Origin: Ruminococcus flavefaciens
GTDB taxonomy: Bacteria > Bacillota > Clostridia > Oscillospirales > Ruminococcaceae
Direction of reading: 5' to 3'
Length of the DNA: 64,000 nucleotides
Assembly (NCBI RefSeq): GCF_900116855.1
Contig: NZ_UETD01000004.1
Span: 178,066 to 242,065, forward strand
Shown here: one piece after another, positions 52,593-60,756 of the stretch
How positions within the stretch are numbered: the stretch's first letter is position 1
How the letters are laid out: each line of letters begins with the position of its first letter
Program-made: the position numbers and the translations under genes
The notes under the pieces: generated by a model
Databases searched by the model: none
Seen by the model: the letters and a program-made list of their open reading frames with translations, nothing else
What the model was told of the DNA's origin: nothing

Positions 52593-53309
52593 TCACGGTT
52601 CGGATATGCGGTAGCCGCTGAGGGGAAATGCGCTCAGCTCGGGGACAAGTCCGCTTTCACGGAAGGAAAATGTCTCCTCGTCGCCTACTATTATGTGGTC
52701 AGCGAGGACTGCTCCCAGCTTTGAAAGGGCAGACGCTGCGTTCCGCGTAAGAAGTATGTCACTGTCAGAGGGCTGTGCAGCGCCGTGCGGATGATTGTGG
52801 GCAATGAAAAATATGCCGCAGTCGCTTTTTATGGCGAAGTCCGCTATGTCTCTGTATGTCGCCATTACCTGCGATGCCGTTCCGTAGGCAAGTATCTTGG
52901 TATTCACCGCGCGGAAACGCTTGCTCACCGAGGTCATCAGCAGCTGTTCGCCCACTGCTCCGATGAAGTGGCTGGCAAAGAAGGTCTTGGCGGCGTCTGT
53001 GCTGCTTAGTGTGCGGACGGAAAAACGCTCCATGTAAAGGGCACGGCTGACGCTGGGGATGAGCCGCAGCAGCACCGCTGTCTGCTCATTTATGCGCGGG
53101 TCTTTCATGAGAAGTCCCGAATCCGCTCGGGAAAGAGCGTTTACGCTGCCGTAGTCTCTGAGCAGGTCCTCTGCAAGCTGTTTCGTTTCTCCGCGGCAGG
53201 AGTATGACAGCAGAAGCTCAAGGCGCTCCTGCTCGGTCAGGGAACCAAAACCATCTGTCTCGTACTTATGTATCAGCTGCTCCCTGTGCAGCTTCTTGTT
53301 GTCAGCCAT
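52593..53309 (-). CDS. RadC-like JAB-domain protein, canonical metal site
   Basis: A helix-hairpin-helix-like N terminus (ERLELLLSYSCRGE ... VNALSRADSGLL) is followed by a JAMM/MPN domain with HNHPHGAAQPSDSDILLT and DHIIVGDEETFSF: the HxH and Asp metal ligands are present. RadC-like proteins are named for an old radiation phenotype but their function is unclear. ATG 53309 (MADNKKLHRE) lies 5 bp after the stop of the next RadC-like gene upstream; the longer frame to 53489 is rejected. The two genes form a tandem pair. Confidence 0.85.
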   Translation of the reverse strand: MADNKKLHREQLIHKYETDGFGSLTEQERLELLLSYSCRGETKQLAEDLLRDYGSVNALSRADSGLLMKDPRINEQTAVLLRLIPSVSRALYMERFSVRTLSSTDAAKTFFASHFIGAVGEQLLMTSVSKRFRAVNTKILAYGTASQVMATYRDIADFAIKSDCGIFFIAHNHPHGAAQPSDSDILLTRNAASALSKLGAVLADHIIVGDEETFSFRESGLVPELSAFPLSGYRISEP

Positions 53310-53314
53310 GGCTC

Positions 53315-53998
53315 TCAGAATGCGAATGCGCCGCTTCCGCGCATGGAAAAGCTGCTTCCGCCGCCGCAGATGATACAATCCGTGAAGGATGTTCCCACTG
53401 CCGACAGCAGCTCTCCCACCATTCGGGCGAGTGCTAAGTCCTCGGGACGGGGCAGGGGAAGATCGGCGCCGTGATTTATACCGAGGCATACGGAGGCTGC
53501 TCCGCTTTTCAGTATGGCTGCCGCAAGCTCACGGGGCGTCATGCCGCCGCCGAGAAGCTTCTCTACGGGCAGGGTCACTGTGGCAAGAAGCTCGGAACGT
53601 GAGCTGAGACAGAGTATGTTGCATATCTTGGCACCAATGCCGCTGAACTGCTCTGTAAGACAGCTGCATAACTGTGCCCTCTTTGACAGAGTTTCGTAGC
53701 TGTGAGAGATACGCATATTGCTTATGCCGAGATCGTGCATAAGCCTGAGGAAAAGCGCTCCGCTCTGTCCCACGCCGCTTACGGCGCTGAGACTTTCACT
53801 GTCGGCGGAAACGACCTTGCCGAGACTGCCGAACTTGTCGAGCAGGCTGTGTGCGATATCATTGGTGTTTACCACGGGACGGGCATAAAAAAGAAGGAGC
53901 TCCAGAAGCTCATGCTCGTAGAGTCCTTCGTGTCCCGAGGCGAGAAACCGCCTGCGGAGCCTGCCGCGGTGTCCCGCGTGTGAATGCTTTTTTTCCAT
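53315..53998 (-). CDS. RadC-like JAB-domain protein, degenerate metal site
   Basis: The same layout as its neighbour: HRGRLRRRFLASGHEGLYEHELLELLLFYA at the N terminus, then a JAB-like domain. The motif region reads LGINHGADLPLPRPEDLALAR where HNHPSG...PSxxD is expected: one of the two His and the Pro are lost, the Ser before the Asp is Pro, and DH after it is DC. The protein is probably not an active JAMM hydrolase. It is 227 residues long and would be translated just ahead of the second RadC-like gene. Confidence 0.8.
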   Translation of the reverse strand: MEKKHSHAGHRGRLRRRFLASGHEGLYEHELLELLLFYARPVVNTNDIAHSLLDKFGSLGKVVSADSESLSAVSGVGQSGALFLRLMHDLGISNMRISHSYETLSKRAQLCSCLTEQFSGIGAKICNILCLSSRSELLATVTLPVEKLLGGGMTPRELAAAILKSGAASVCLGINHGADLPLPRPEDLALARMVGELLSAVGTSFTDCIICGGGSSFSMRGSGAFAF

Positions 53999-54039
53999 TA
54001 AAAACCCCCCTTTTTAGAATGGAAACGACTGTATATGGT

Positions 54040-54267
54040 TCAGGGCTTGTGCGGTCTGACAAGCTCTTTGACATTGGTGCGTCCGAGGATATAGTCCACG
54101 GAAACGCCGTAAAAATCTGCGAGTATTATCAGGTGCTCCACGGGAATGGTCCTGCTGCCTCTTTCGTACCGTGAGTATACGGTCTGGCTGGTGTGGAGAA
54201 GCTCCGCCACCTGGGACTGGTTCATGTCCTTGTCCTCGCGGAGGTCCCTCAGTCGCTGAAAGTACAT
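54040..54267 (-). CDS. XRE-family helix-turn-helix regulator
   Basis: A small (75-residue) DNA-binding protein: LRDLREDKDMNQSQVAELLHTSQTVYSRYERGSR is the classic HTH_3 helix pattern, followed by LIILADFYGVSVDYILGRT. ATG 54267 follows a CGGAG site at 8 nt; ATG 54285 is less likely. It lies 41 bp downstream of nothing in its own direction except the RadC pair that follows. TAGTACC occurs twice upstream on its strand (54322-54316 and 54377-54371) and could be an operator. Confidence 0.85.
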   Translation of the reverse strand: MYFQRLRDLREDKDMNQSQVAELLHTSQTVYSRYERGSRTIPVEHLIILADFYGVSVDYILGRTNVKELVRPHKP

Positions 54268-54512
54268 ATTATAAGCTCCGATCATGTCTGAAATCCGACA
54301 GCTTTAGAACCTATCGGTACTATTGACTTTACCATATCAGAGATGTGAAATGTTGGTTTTAGCGCCTTATGGTACTAAAAAACTTTTTCTCCGTGCCAGA
54401 AAAGTTGAATTATATTGAAAAAAGTCTTTTATAAGAAGATTATTTGAAGCAGACAGTGTGGAAAATGCAGGAAAAGTTCATATTTATGCTTCAAAACTGC
54501 ATATTAGACATA
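54268..54512. other. Non-coding stretch between the XRE gene and the esterase gene
   Basis: AT-rich, about 245 bp. It contains the two copies of GGTACTA (+ strand, 54316-54322 and 54371-54377) noted with the XRE gene and the start of both divergent transcripts. I see no gene. Confidence 0.4.
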
Positions 54513-54541
54513 TTGACTTAATGTTAGTGACGTGTTATAAT
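54513..54541 (+). promoter_or_regulatory. Sigma-A promoter of the double esterase gene
   Basis: TTGACT at 54513-54518 and TATAAT at 54536-54541 are 17 nt apart, 48 nt before the ATG. Confidence 0.8.
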
Positions 54542-54588
54542 TAAAATACACAAATTGTACATATTTTGTACGGAATTGGAGGAGTTTT

Positions 54589-57500
54589 ATGAAGATCAGG
54601 AAACTGCTTGGCGGACTGACCTCTCTTGCTCTTTCGCTCTCGGCTGTAACAGGGCTGGGTGCGGCAGAGCAGATCAAGCCTATATCGGCGAGTGCGGCTC
54701 AGTCTGACTGGAACTTCGACTTCGGCGGAAGCGGAGCTGCTAACGGGTTCACCGCTGTATCAGCTACAGACGGCTATAATTCGGGAAGGGGATATGGCTT
54801 CGCTCAGACATGGAATGTTGAAAATGTAAGCGCCGGCGGAAGCGGCGTTCTGGCTGATGCCGTCAAATTCAACGACGGCGGTTCTGCCAACACCTTTAAC
54901 GTTGATCTGCCCAAGGGTCTGTATCAGGTAAAGGTCACTATCGGCAATGCGCCAAGAACCACTATTAAAATGGAAGGTATGCTCCAGATGATAAATCTGA
55001 CGGGCAGGGGGGCTTCCGAGACCATCAAGATACCCGTTACCGACGGTCAGCTCAATATTCAGGCTGTGGAGGGTATGTCAAAAAGAGAGCAGTCTATCTC
55101 CGCAGTGGAGATAAAAAAGCTCAATGACACAGGTGAAATGCCGCCTACTGTCTGGATATGCGGCGACTCTACCGTTGCCAATTACTACAATACTGCCGAT
55201 ACTGCTCAGCATGGCTGGGGTCAGTTCTTCGACGGCGGCAAGTACGATGTCCGCAATCTGGCTGCAAGCGGTCAGTACGCCAAGGGCTTCGTGGACGCGG
55301 GACAGTTCGCTCCCATTGAGTACTACGGCAAGTCGGGAGATGTTTATATCATCTCTATCGGTATCAACGATACCAATTACTCCAACGAGACGGAGTACTA
55401 CAACACTGTCACGGATATGGTGAAAAGGGCTAAGGCTAAGGGTATGGACGTTGTTCTCGTCAAGCAGCAGGGCAGACGCGGCGACCTTACCCGTAATCCT
55501 AAACTGCCCGGACGCTGGTACGGCGGTGCCCTTGATAAGATAGGCTCGGAGCAGAACGTGAGAGTCATCGACCTGTTTACAAAGTGGCAGGATTTCGGTT
55601 TTTCAGTTGGCTATGACGGTATGCTTTCCTACTACGCTACAAAGACTGACGGTTCGGCAGATGACCTCCACCAGAGCAAGAAGGGCGCTCAGAAGCTTGC
55701 CGAGATGATGCAGGAGGAGATGGCACTGGGAAGTGCTTTCATCCACCCCGATGAGTCTGTGACTTATATGTTCAAAAACGTCAACAGCGGTCTCTATATG
55801 GAAGTTGCCGACGGAAGCACTGCAAGCGGTGCCAATGTTCAGCAGTGGGGTGCAGACAGCTCTCAGCCCCATAATACATGGAAATTCGTTCAGGCGACAG
55901 GGGATTACTTCTACATAAAGCCACAGAATGCCGACCTGTACCTCTATGTGGAGAACGGCAGCAAGGATAACGGCGGCAATATCGTTGTTGCCGAGAAAAA
56001 CGGCTACAGCGACCAGTTCTTCAGAATACGCGACAACGGCGACGGAACGGTTACCTTCCTCACAAGAGCTTCACGCGATGCGGCGGCTGTTGAAGTCGCA
56101 AGTGCGTATACCAACAACGGCGCCAATATCCAGCAGTGGGAGGTAAACGGTCATAACTGCCAGAAGTGGGAAATGATCGAAGCTGCGGCTCCTGCGGAGA
56201 CAACTACCACAACTACAACAACAGTGACGACCACAACTACCACAACAACTACGGTTCCGCCTGCTGAGCCTGTGCTGAAGGTGTTCCCCGGTGACGCAAA
56301 CTGCGATGGCGTTGTGGAACTGGCAGACGCTATAATCATCATGCAGTCTCTGGCTAACCCCGATAAATACGGCTCAGAGGGCAGCGATCCTCTGCATATC
56401 ACCGAGCAGGGCAAGATCAACGGTGATGTTGACAAGAATGTAGAGGGTATCACTTCAAATGACGCTCTGTTCATCCAGAGATGTCTGCTGGGGCTGGCTG
56501 AACTGCCTGAAAAGGTATATGAGATACCCGTGACTACCACAACCTCTGAAATGGTCACAACTACTGTAACTACCATTCTTGTAAGATACTACGCTGTTGA
56601 CCAGCAGTGGAACAACGGCGTCACCGAGACTTCAAACTCGGGATATACAAGGTCTGACGGCTATGTAAACCTTGACAATACTACCGACAGCAACATCACA
56701 TTCACCGTTGACGTTCCCGAGGCAGGAAACTATATGACTCATATCCGCTTCGCAAACGGCTCCACAAGTGACAGAAAGATGAAGCTCTTTGTAAACGGCA
56801 ATGTTGACCGCTGCTGGATGCAGTCATTCCCCAGCTCGGGCACATGGACAGACTGGCTGGAGTACGGTATCGTGCTTCCCCTCAATGCAGGCAGGAACAC
56901 TATCCTCATGCAGTCAGCTATGTCGGAGGGCGGTCCGAATCTGGACTACATCGAGCTCTTTATCACAGACGAGCCCTTTGCCGAGTACTATGATCCTTCA
57001 CAGGAACAGCAGACCGTAAGCGGCAGCCATGCTCTCTATATCGCAGGCGACTCCACAGTGCAGTCCTACCGTGCCGATAAAGCTCCTCAGCAGGGCTGGG
57101 GCTATTACTTGCAGGATTACTTCAACAGTGACCTCACTGTTGTAAACCACTCCATCGCAGGAAGAAGCTCAAAGAAGTTCTACGATGAGGGCAGATTTGA
57201 TGCCATCGCCAATAACCTCAAAGAGGGCGACTTCGTTATGATACAGTTTGCCATCAATGACGCAGGTGCTGCAAATGCGGACAGATATGCTCCCACCTGC
57301 GGAAATGTCAATAATCCCTCAAGCGGTTCATACGAGTGGTATATGACTCAGTTCATCAATGCCACAAAGGCAAAGGGAGCTACTCCCATACTGGTGACTA
57401 CTACTCTTGGTATGAAGGCTTATTCAAGCGGCAAGTTCGTAAACAGCTATACCAACTACAATCAGGCTTGCTACGACCTCGCCAAGAAGTACAGCATTCC

Positions 57501-57705
57501 CTGCATCGACCTGAATACCCTCATGGTCAACCACTACAATTCCGTTGGCTATGATACCGCCAAGAGCTACCACCTCATGGGTGCTGTTGCAGGCTCTACC
57601 GACGGTACTCACTTCTGCGAGAAAGGCGCAAACATCGTTGCGGGTCTTGTGGCAGGAGAGGTGAGAAAGCAGAATATCAGCGGACTTGCTCCGTACCTCA
57701 GGTGA
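54589..57705 (+). CDS. Secreted cellulosomal protein with two SGNH (CE12-type) esterase domains, ricin-like and CBM35-like modules and an internal dockerin
   Basis: The order is: signal peptide (1 to about 36), a galactose-binding-like beta-sandwich (40-180), SGNH domain 1 (185-385; GDSTVANYY, SIGINDTNY, DLHQS), a ricin-type trefoil (about 390-535; VADGSTASGANVQQWG repeats), a Thr-rich linker, a type I dockerin (about 565-645; DANCDGVVELADAIIIMQSL and DVDKNVEGITSNDALFIQRCLLG), a CBM35-like module (665-800) and SGNH domain 2 (815-1035; GDSTVQSY, FAINDAG, DGTHF). Both catalytic triads (Ser, Asp-His) look complete. Rhamnogalacturonan or other pectin acetylesterase activity is the family expectation. 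The dockerin would anchor it to a scaffoldin. Confidence 0.92.
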   Translation: MKIRKLLGGLTSLALSLSAVTGLGAAEQIKPISASAAQSDWNFDFGGSGAANGFTAVSATDGYNSGRGYGFAQTWNVENVSAGGSGVLADAVKFNDGGSANTFNVDLPKGLYQVKVTIGNAPRTTIKMEGMLQMINLTGRGASETIKIPVTDGQLNIQAVEGMSKREQSISAVEIKKLNDTGEMPPTVWICGDSTVANYYNTADTAQHGWGQFFDGGKYDVRNLAASGQYAKGFVDAGQFAPIEYYGKSGDVYIISIGINDTNYSNETEYYNTVTDMVKRAKAKGMDVVLVKQQGRRGDLTRNPKLPGRWYGGALDKIGSEQNVRVIDLFTKWQDFGFSVGYDGMLSYYATKTDGSADDLHQSKKGAQKLAEMMQEEMALGSAFIHPDESVTYMFKNVNSGLYMEVADGSTASGANVQQWGADSSQPHNTWKFVQATGDYFYIKPQNADLYLYVENGSKDNGGNIVVAEKNGYSDQFFRIRDNGDGTVTFLTRASRDAAAVEVASAYTNNGANIQQWEVNGHNCQKWEMIEAAAPAETTTTTTTTVTTTTTTTTTVPPAEPVLKVFPGDANCDGVVELADAIIIMQSLANPDKYGSEGSDPLHITEQGKINGDVDKNVEGITSNDALFIQRCLLGLAELPEKVYEIPVTTTTSEMVTTTVTTILVRYYAVDQQWNNGVTETSNSGYTRSDGYVNLDNTTDSNITFTVDVPEAGNYMTHIRFANGSTSDRKMKLFVNGNVDRCWMQSFPSSGTWTDWLEYGIVLPLNAGRNTILMQSAMSEGGPNLDYIELFITDEPFAEYYDPSQEQQTVSGSHALYIAGDSTVQSYRADKAPQQGWGYYLQDYFNSDLTVVNHSIAGRSSKKFYDEGRFDAIANNLKEGDFVMIQFAINDAGAANADRYAPTCGNVNNPSSGSYEWYMTQFINATKAKGATPILVTTTLGMKAYSSGKFVNSYTNYNQACYDLAKKYSIPCIDLNTLMVNHYNSVGYDTAKSYHLMGAVAGSTDGTHFCEKGANIVAGLVAGEVRKQNISGLAPYLR

Positions 57706-57735
57706 GCATTCAGAGAAAGCTAAGGATAATATGAT

Positions 57736-57780
57736 AAAAGCCCGAAAGCATAGTAAAAATGCTTTCGGGCTTGCTTTTTA
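57736..57780. terminator. Bidirectional terminator between the esterase and cyclophilin genes
   Basis: A perfect 14 base pair stem (57738-57751 with 57759-57772) is followed by GCTTTTTA on + and by TTTTATCAT on -, so it can end both converging transcripts. Confidence 0.85.
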
Positions 57781-57796
57781 TGTACGTTTATTGCTA

Positions 57797-58267
57797 TCAC
57801 TCAATGGTGACTTTCTTCATTACCTGAGGTGTTGTGGGCTTGTCGCTGTAATCTGTTTCGCACTCTGCGATCTCGTCAACTACTTCCATGCCCTCAACTA
57901 CCTTGCCGAATGCTGCATAGTTTCCGTCAAGGTGGGGAGCATCATCGTGCATGATGAAGAACTGTGAGCCTGCTGAGTTGGGCATCATTGAACGTGCCAT
58001 TGAGAGCACTCCTCTGGTGTGCTTCAAGTCGTTCTTTACGCCGTTTGATGAGAACTCGCCCTTGATGGTCCAGCCGGGACCGCCCGTGCCTGTGCCGTTG
58101 GGGCAGCCGCCCTGTATCATAAATCCGGGAATAACTCTGTGGAAAGTGAGACCGTCATAGAAGCCCTGCTTTACCAGCTTCTCAAAATTCTCGCATGAGA
58201 TAGGAGCTATATCGGGATAAAGCTCGATCTTTATCTTCTTTCCGTTTTCCATTTCGATTACTACCAT
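57797..58267 (-). CDS. Peptidyl-prolyl cis-trans isomerase, cyclophilin type
   Basis: The 156-residue protein has the cyclophilin motifs FHRVIPGFMIQGGCP, AGSQFFIMHDDAPHLDGNYAAFGKV, with the catalytic Arg in FHRV. It lacks a signal peptide and so is probably cytoplasmic. It assists folding by isomerising Xaa-Pro bonds. The preceding gene (a membrane-anchored protein) ends 15 bp upstream; both are probably read from the promoter at 58793-58821. Confidence 0.95.
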   Translation of the reverse strand: MVVIEMENGKKIKIELYPDIAPISCENFEKLVKQGFYDGLTFHRVIPGFMIQGGCPNGTGTGGPGWTIKGEFSSNGVKNDLKHTRGVLSMARSMMPNSAGSQFFIMHDDAPHLDGNYAAFGKVVEGMEVVDEIAECETDYSDKPTTPQVMKKVTIE

Positions 58268-58282
58268 AATTCTTATCCTCCA

Positions 58283-58750
58283 TTAATCAATTACAAGTAC
58301 GATATCGGTCTTGGGCTCGATGTATCTTGTGGTCTCTGCTGCTGCTGTGGGATCCTCTGTATCTACCGCACCTTCTATATCGTCCTTTTTGGAATTCTTC
58401 CTGTATTCCTCAAGTATGGAAAGTGTAGTGGTAGGCATATTTGCCTCTTCCGGAGTGGTCACGGGAATAGTCTCCACAACTCTGCCCAGAATATTTGTAA
58501 CAGTTATATACTCACGCTCAGTGGTGTACTCCGAATCATCTTCGATAAGATGGGGGACTCCGTTATATTCTGTTGTATCAGCATCAGTCTCGATGATCAG
58601 ATGGGCTTCTCTTGTTGTAGAGGCTGTTTTGTCACGGGATTCCTTCCGTGCTTTGATGGCGCTTGCCATACATGATCTTGTAGCCATCATTATGAGCAGA
58701 CATACTACACACGCAATAGCAAGTGCTATTATCCTGCCTTTTTCCACCAT
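58283..58750 (-). CDS. Single-pass membrane protein with Thr/Glu-rich outer part
   Basis: The protein (155 residues) has one N-terminal hydrophobic helix (IIALAIACVVCLLIMMATRSC) followed by a basic segment and then an acidic, Thr-rich region with no cysteine pattern or known domain. ATG 58750 has an AGGAAGGAG site 6 nt away. It is likely an N-terminally anchored surface protein with an unstructured exterior. No function can be assigned. Confidence 0.6.
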   Translation of the reverse strand: MVEKGRIIALAIACVVCLLIMMATRSCMASAIKARKESRDKTASTTREAHLIIETDADTTEYNGVPHLIEDDSEYTTEREYITVTNILGRVVETIPVTTPEEANMPTTTLSILEEYRKNSKKDDIEGAVDTEDPTAAAETTRYIEPKTDIVLVID

Positions 58751-58792
58751 ATCGTACTCCTTCCTCAGCATTGCTGAAAATGTTTACATATT

Positions 58793-58821
58793 ATTATAAT
58801 CCAATACGGAGAAAAAGTCAA
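58793..58821 (-). promoter_or_regulatory. Sigma-A promoter of the anchored-protein/cyclophilin unit
   Basis: TTGACT (58821-58816) and TATAAT (58798-58793) on the - strand are 17 nt apart. The -35 lies just after the stop of the CE2-type esterase gene. Confidence 0.8.
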
Positions 58822-58828
58822 GGGCAGA

Positions 58829-60553
58829 TCAGGCTGTCTTTACAAGATGGAGCTCATAAAGCGTAACGGAGGAGTAGTCCTTGCCGCCGAACATTATGGC
58901 AAATTCAGCAGCCGGATCATCGGATGTCACGGTGAATTCTGCTTCAAAGGGTGTCTTTTCGCCCTTTGCGGTAAAGGTCTCGTCACAGTATACGGTCTTG
59001 CCGTCCTTGCTCCTTATCTGTACGGGGAGCTTGCTTCCCTCGGGAGCAGTCGCCTTGAAGGTGAGCTTATATGTGCCGCCTTTCTTCAGACCGATGGGTG
59101 ATATCACGGACTGTACGTCGCTCTGTTCCTTGCCGCCTGTGACTACGTTGACCCAGAAGGACTTGTCAAAGTCGGAGAAGTAGGTGGCTGCATCTGCGCC
59201 TGCATCCTTGTTGAGGGATACCTCGTACTTTGCGTCGGCTGCCACGTCTATGCCCACCTGATCGGACTCCAGTCCCAGCAGGGTGCATATCTTGTCGGAG
59301 AGAACAGCTGCGGACTTCTGATGTGTGGTATATGAGGGGTGCCAGTCGGAGCCGAGACCGTCGTTGTTCATGTCCTGCTGTGCCGACTGATAGCACATTA
59401 TCTTATCGCCCATGCCCGAGGACTTTCTGAACTGTTCAACAGCTTCCTCAATATAGGGATACATCTCCGCACAGCCCATGGTGCCTATGGTGCAGATGAT
59501 GGCTGCGTCGGGGTGAGCCTTGTGTATCTTGCCGAGAAGCTCCACATAAGCCTTTGTGAACTCGGGACCGCGGGTCTCGTAGTCCTTGCTGCAGTAGGTA
59601 TTGTCGTTGGTGCCGAGATTTACCACAGTAACGTCAACGGGTGTGGTGCTGTGGTCCCATGGGATATTATATGGCGCATTTGCAGCTGCATTGTCGTAAT
59701 GGTCGCCGAGGAGCCCGCTCGTGTTCCTGCTTCCGTCGGAGGAGTAGGAGGAGATGACTCCGTAGCCGCTGTAGCAGGCTGTGCTGTAATCTGCGTCCAG
59801 CTTCTTTGCGGTAAGATATGCATATGACTTCAGGAAGTTCTCGGTGGTGGTCTTGAAGTTCTCGTACTGATCCTTGCCCTCAACTCCGTAAGCACAGGTT
59901 ATGGAGTCGCCTACGAACTCGATGTGCAGGGGCTTCTGACTTGTGGGGATAATGGGAAGTGCAGAGTCGGAGCCCACTGTTATGGAGCCGACTCCCACAG
60001 GACCGTTGTTGGCTTCGGAGAGGTGGATCACCTTTATGACTGCATTGGTGGGAGTGTCAGAGTCCAGCACCTTTACTGTCTTTTCCTTCTCGGAAAGGCA
60101 CTCGGTCAGTACGGGCTCATCGTTTACAAGTATGGCGTATCTGGGACGGTGCTCCTCGCCGTTGTTTACCGAACTGTCACCTTTGAGCGTGACGGATACT
60201 GTCTTTGCTCTTGTGACGCTGAACTCGGTGGCTGCACCGCTCTGTACCAGCCATGTTACGCCGTCGGAGATAACGTTGCGGTTGATAAGCTTCACATATT
60301 CCTCCGTTGCGGGAACTGTTGTCTCTTTGTAGTCGCCCACAGAGGAGATGAGGCTTTTTCTCATAGCGATCATGTCGAAAATGTCACTGACATTATCGTC
60401 GTTAAGGTCTGCGCTGCCTGTTTCAGAGGCTCCGAGGAGAAAGCTGCCCAGTGACCTCAGGTCGGCAGGAGCCCATGCCTTTGCTGCGTAAGCCGTTGTG
60501 CCTGCGGCTGTGACAGCAAGAGCTGCTATGAGAGATGCTATTCTTTTTTTCAT
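58829..60553 (-). CDS. Secreted CE2-type SGNH acetylesterase with N-terminal dockerin-like segment
   Basis: A signal peptide (about 1-23) is followed by a short dockerin-like segment (about 28-72; one calcium loop ADLNDDNVSDIFDMIAMRK, the first repeat degenerate). Next come a jelly-roll domain (about 85-200), the SGNH domain (about 210-425; GDSITCAYG, NLGTNDN, DWHPSYTTHQ) and a C-terminal carbohydrate-binding-like module (about 435-574). The jelly-roll plus SGNH pair is the CE2 architecture, which removes acetyl groups from xylan and related glucomannan. It has its own promoter. A dockerin at the N terminus is unusual. Confidence 0.88.
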   Translation of the reverse strand: MKKRIASLIAALAVTAAGTTAYAAKAWAPADLRSLGSFLLGASETGSADLNDDNVSDIFDMIAMRKSLISSVGDYKETTVPATEEYVKLINRNVISDGVTWLVQSGAATEFSVTRAKTVSVTLKGDSSVNNGEEHRPRYAILVNDEPVLTECLSEKEKTVKVLDSDTPTNAVIKVIHLSEANNGPVGVGSITVGSDSALPIIPTSQKPLHIEFVGDSITCAYGVEGKDQYENFKTTTENFLKSYAYLTAKKLDADYSTACYSGYGVISSYSSDGSRNTSGLLGDHYDNAAANAPYNIPWDHSTTPVDVTVVNLGTNDNTYCSKDYETRGPEFTKAYVELLGKIHKAHPDAAIICTIGTMGCAEMYPYIEEAVEQFRKSSGMGDKIMCYQSAQQDMNNDGLGSDWHPSYTTHQKSAAVLSDKICTLLGLESDQVGIDVAADAKYEVSLNKDAGADAATYFSDFDKSFWVNVVTGGKEQSDVQSVISPIGLKKGGTYKLTFKATAPEGSKLPVQIRSKDGKTVYCDETFTAKGEKTPFEAEFTVTSDDPAAEFAIMFGGKDYSSVTLYELHLVKTA

Positions 60554-60586
60554 GTTCTCAGCTCCTTAAAGAAGTATTATACTACT

Positions 60587-60615
60587 ATTATACACCGTGT
60601 TTCGGGGCAAATCAA
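60587..60615 (-). promoter_or_regulatory. Sigma-A promoter of the CE2-type esterase gene
   Basis: TTGATT (60615-60610) and TATAAT (60592-60587) on the - strand are 17 nt apart; a second TATAAT lies 11 nt downstream. The gene has AAGGAG 8 nt before the ATG. Confidence 0.8.
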
Positions 60616-60716
60616 TAACTTTTTGTAAAATAGCGGAAAGCAGCTGTACACTGAGTTGAGCGGTGGCAAGAGACAGTTGAGCGGACACAACCAATGGTTG
60701 AGATAACGGTGCGGAG

Positions 60717-60745
60717 ATAAAAAAGCGGACGCCCTATGGGCGCCC
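60717..60745 (-). terminator. Intrinsic terminator after the spermidine synthase-like gene
   Basis: On the - strand an eight base pair stem (60745-60738 with 60734-60727, one G-U pair) with a three-base loop is followed by GCTTTTTTATC. Confidence 0.8.
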
Positions 60746-60756
60746 CTGAGATTTGT

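Noticed and set aside
52593..53489. Longer frame for the first RadC-like gene
   Set aside because: The extra 60 residues overlap the second RadC-like gene and are Arg-rich without similarity to the family.
60600..60716. Two TTGAGCGG copies near 60655 and 60684 as an operator or repeat
   Set aside because: Only two short copies, 29 bp apart, with no symmetry and no conserved position; probably chance.
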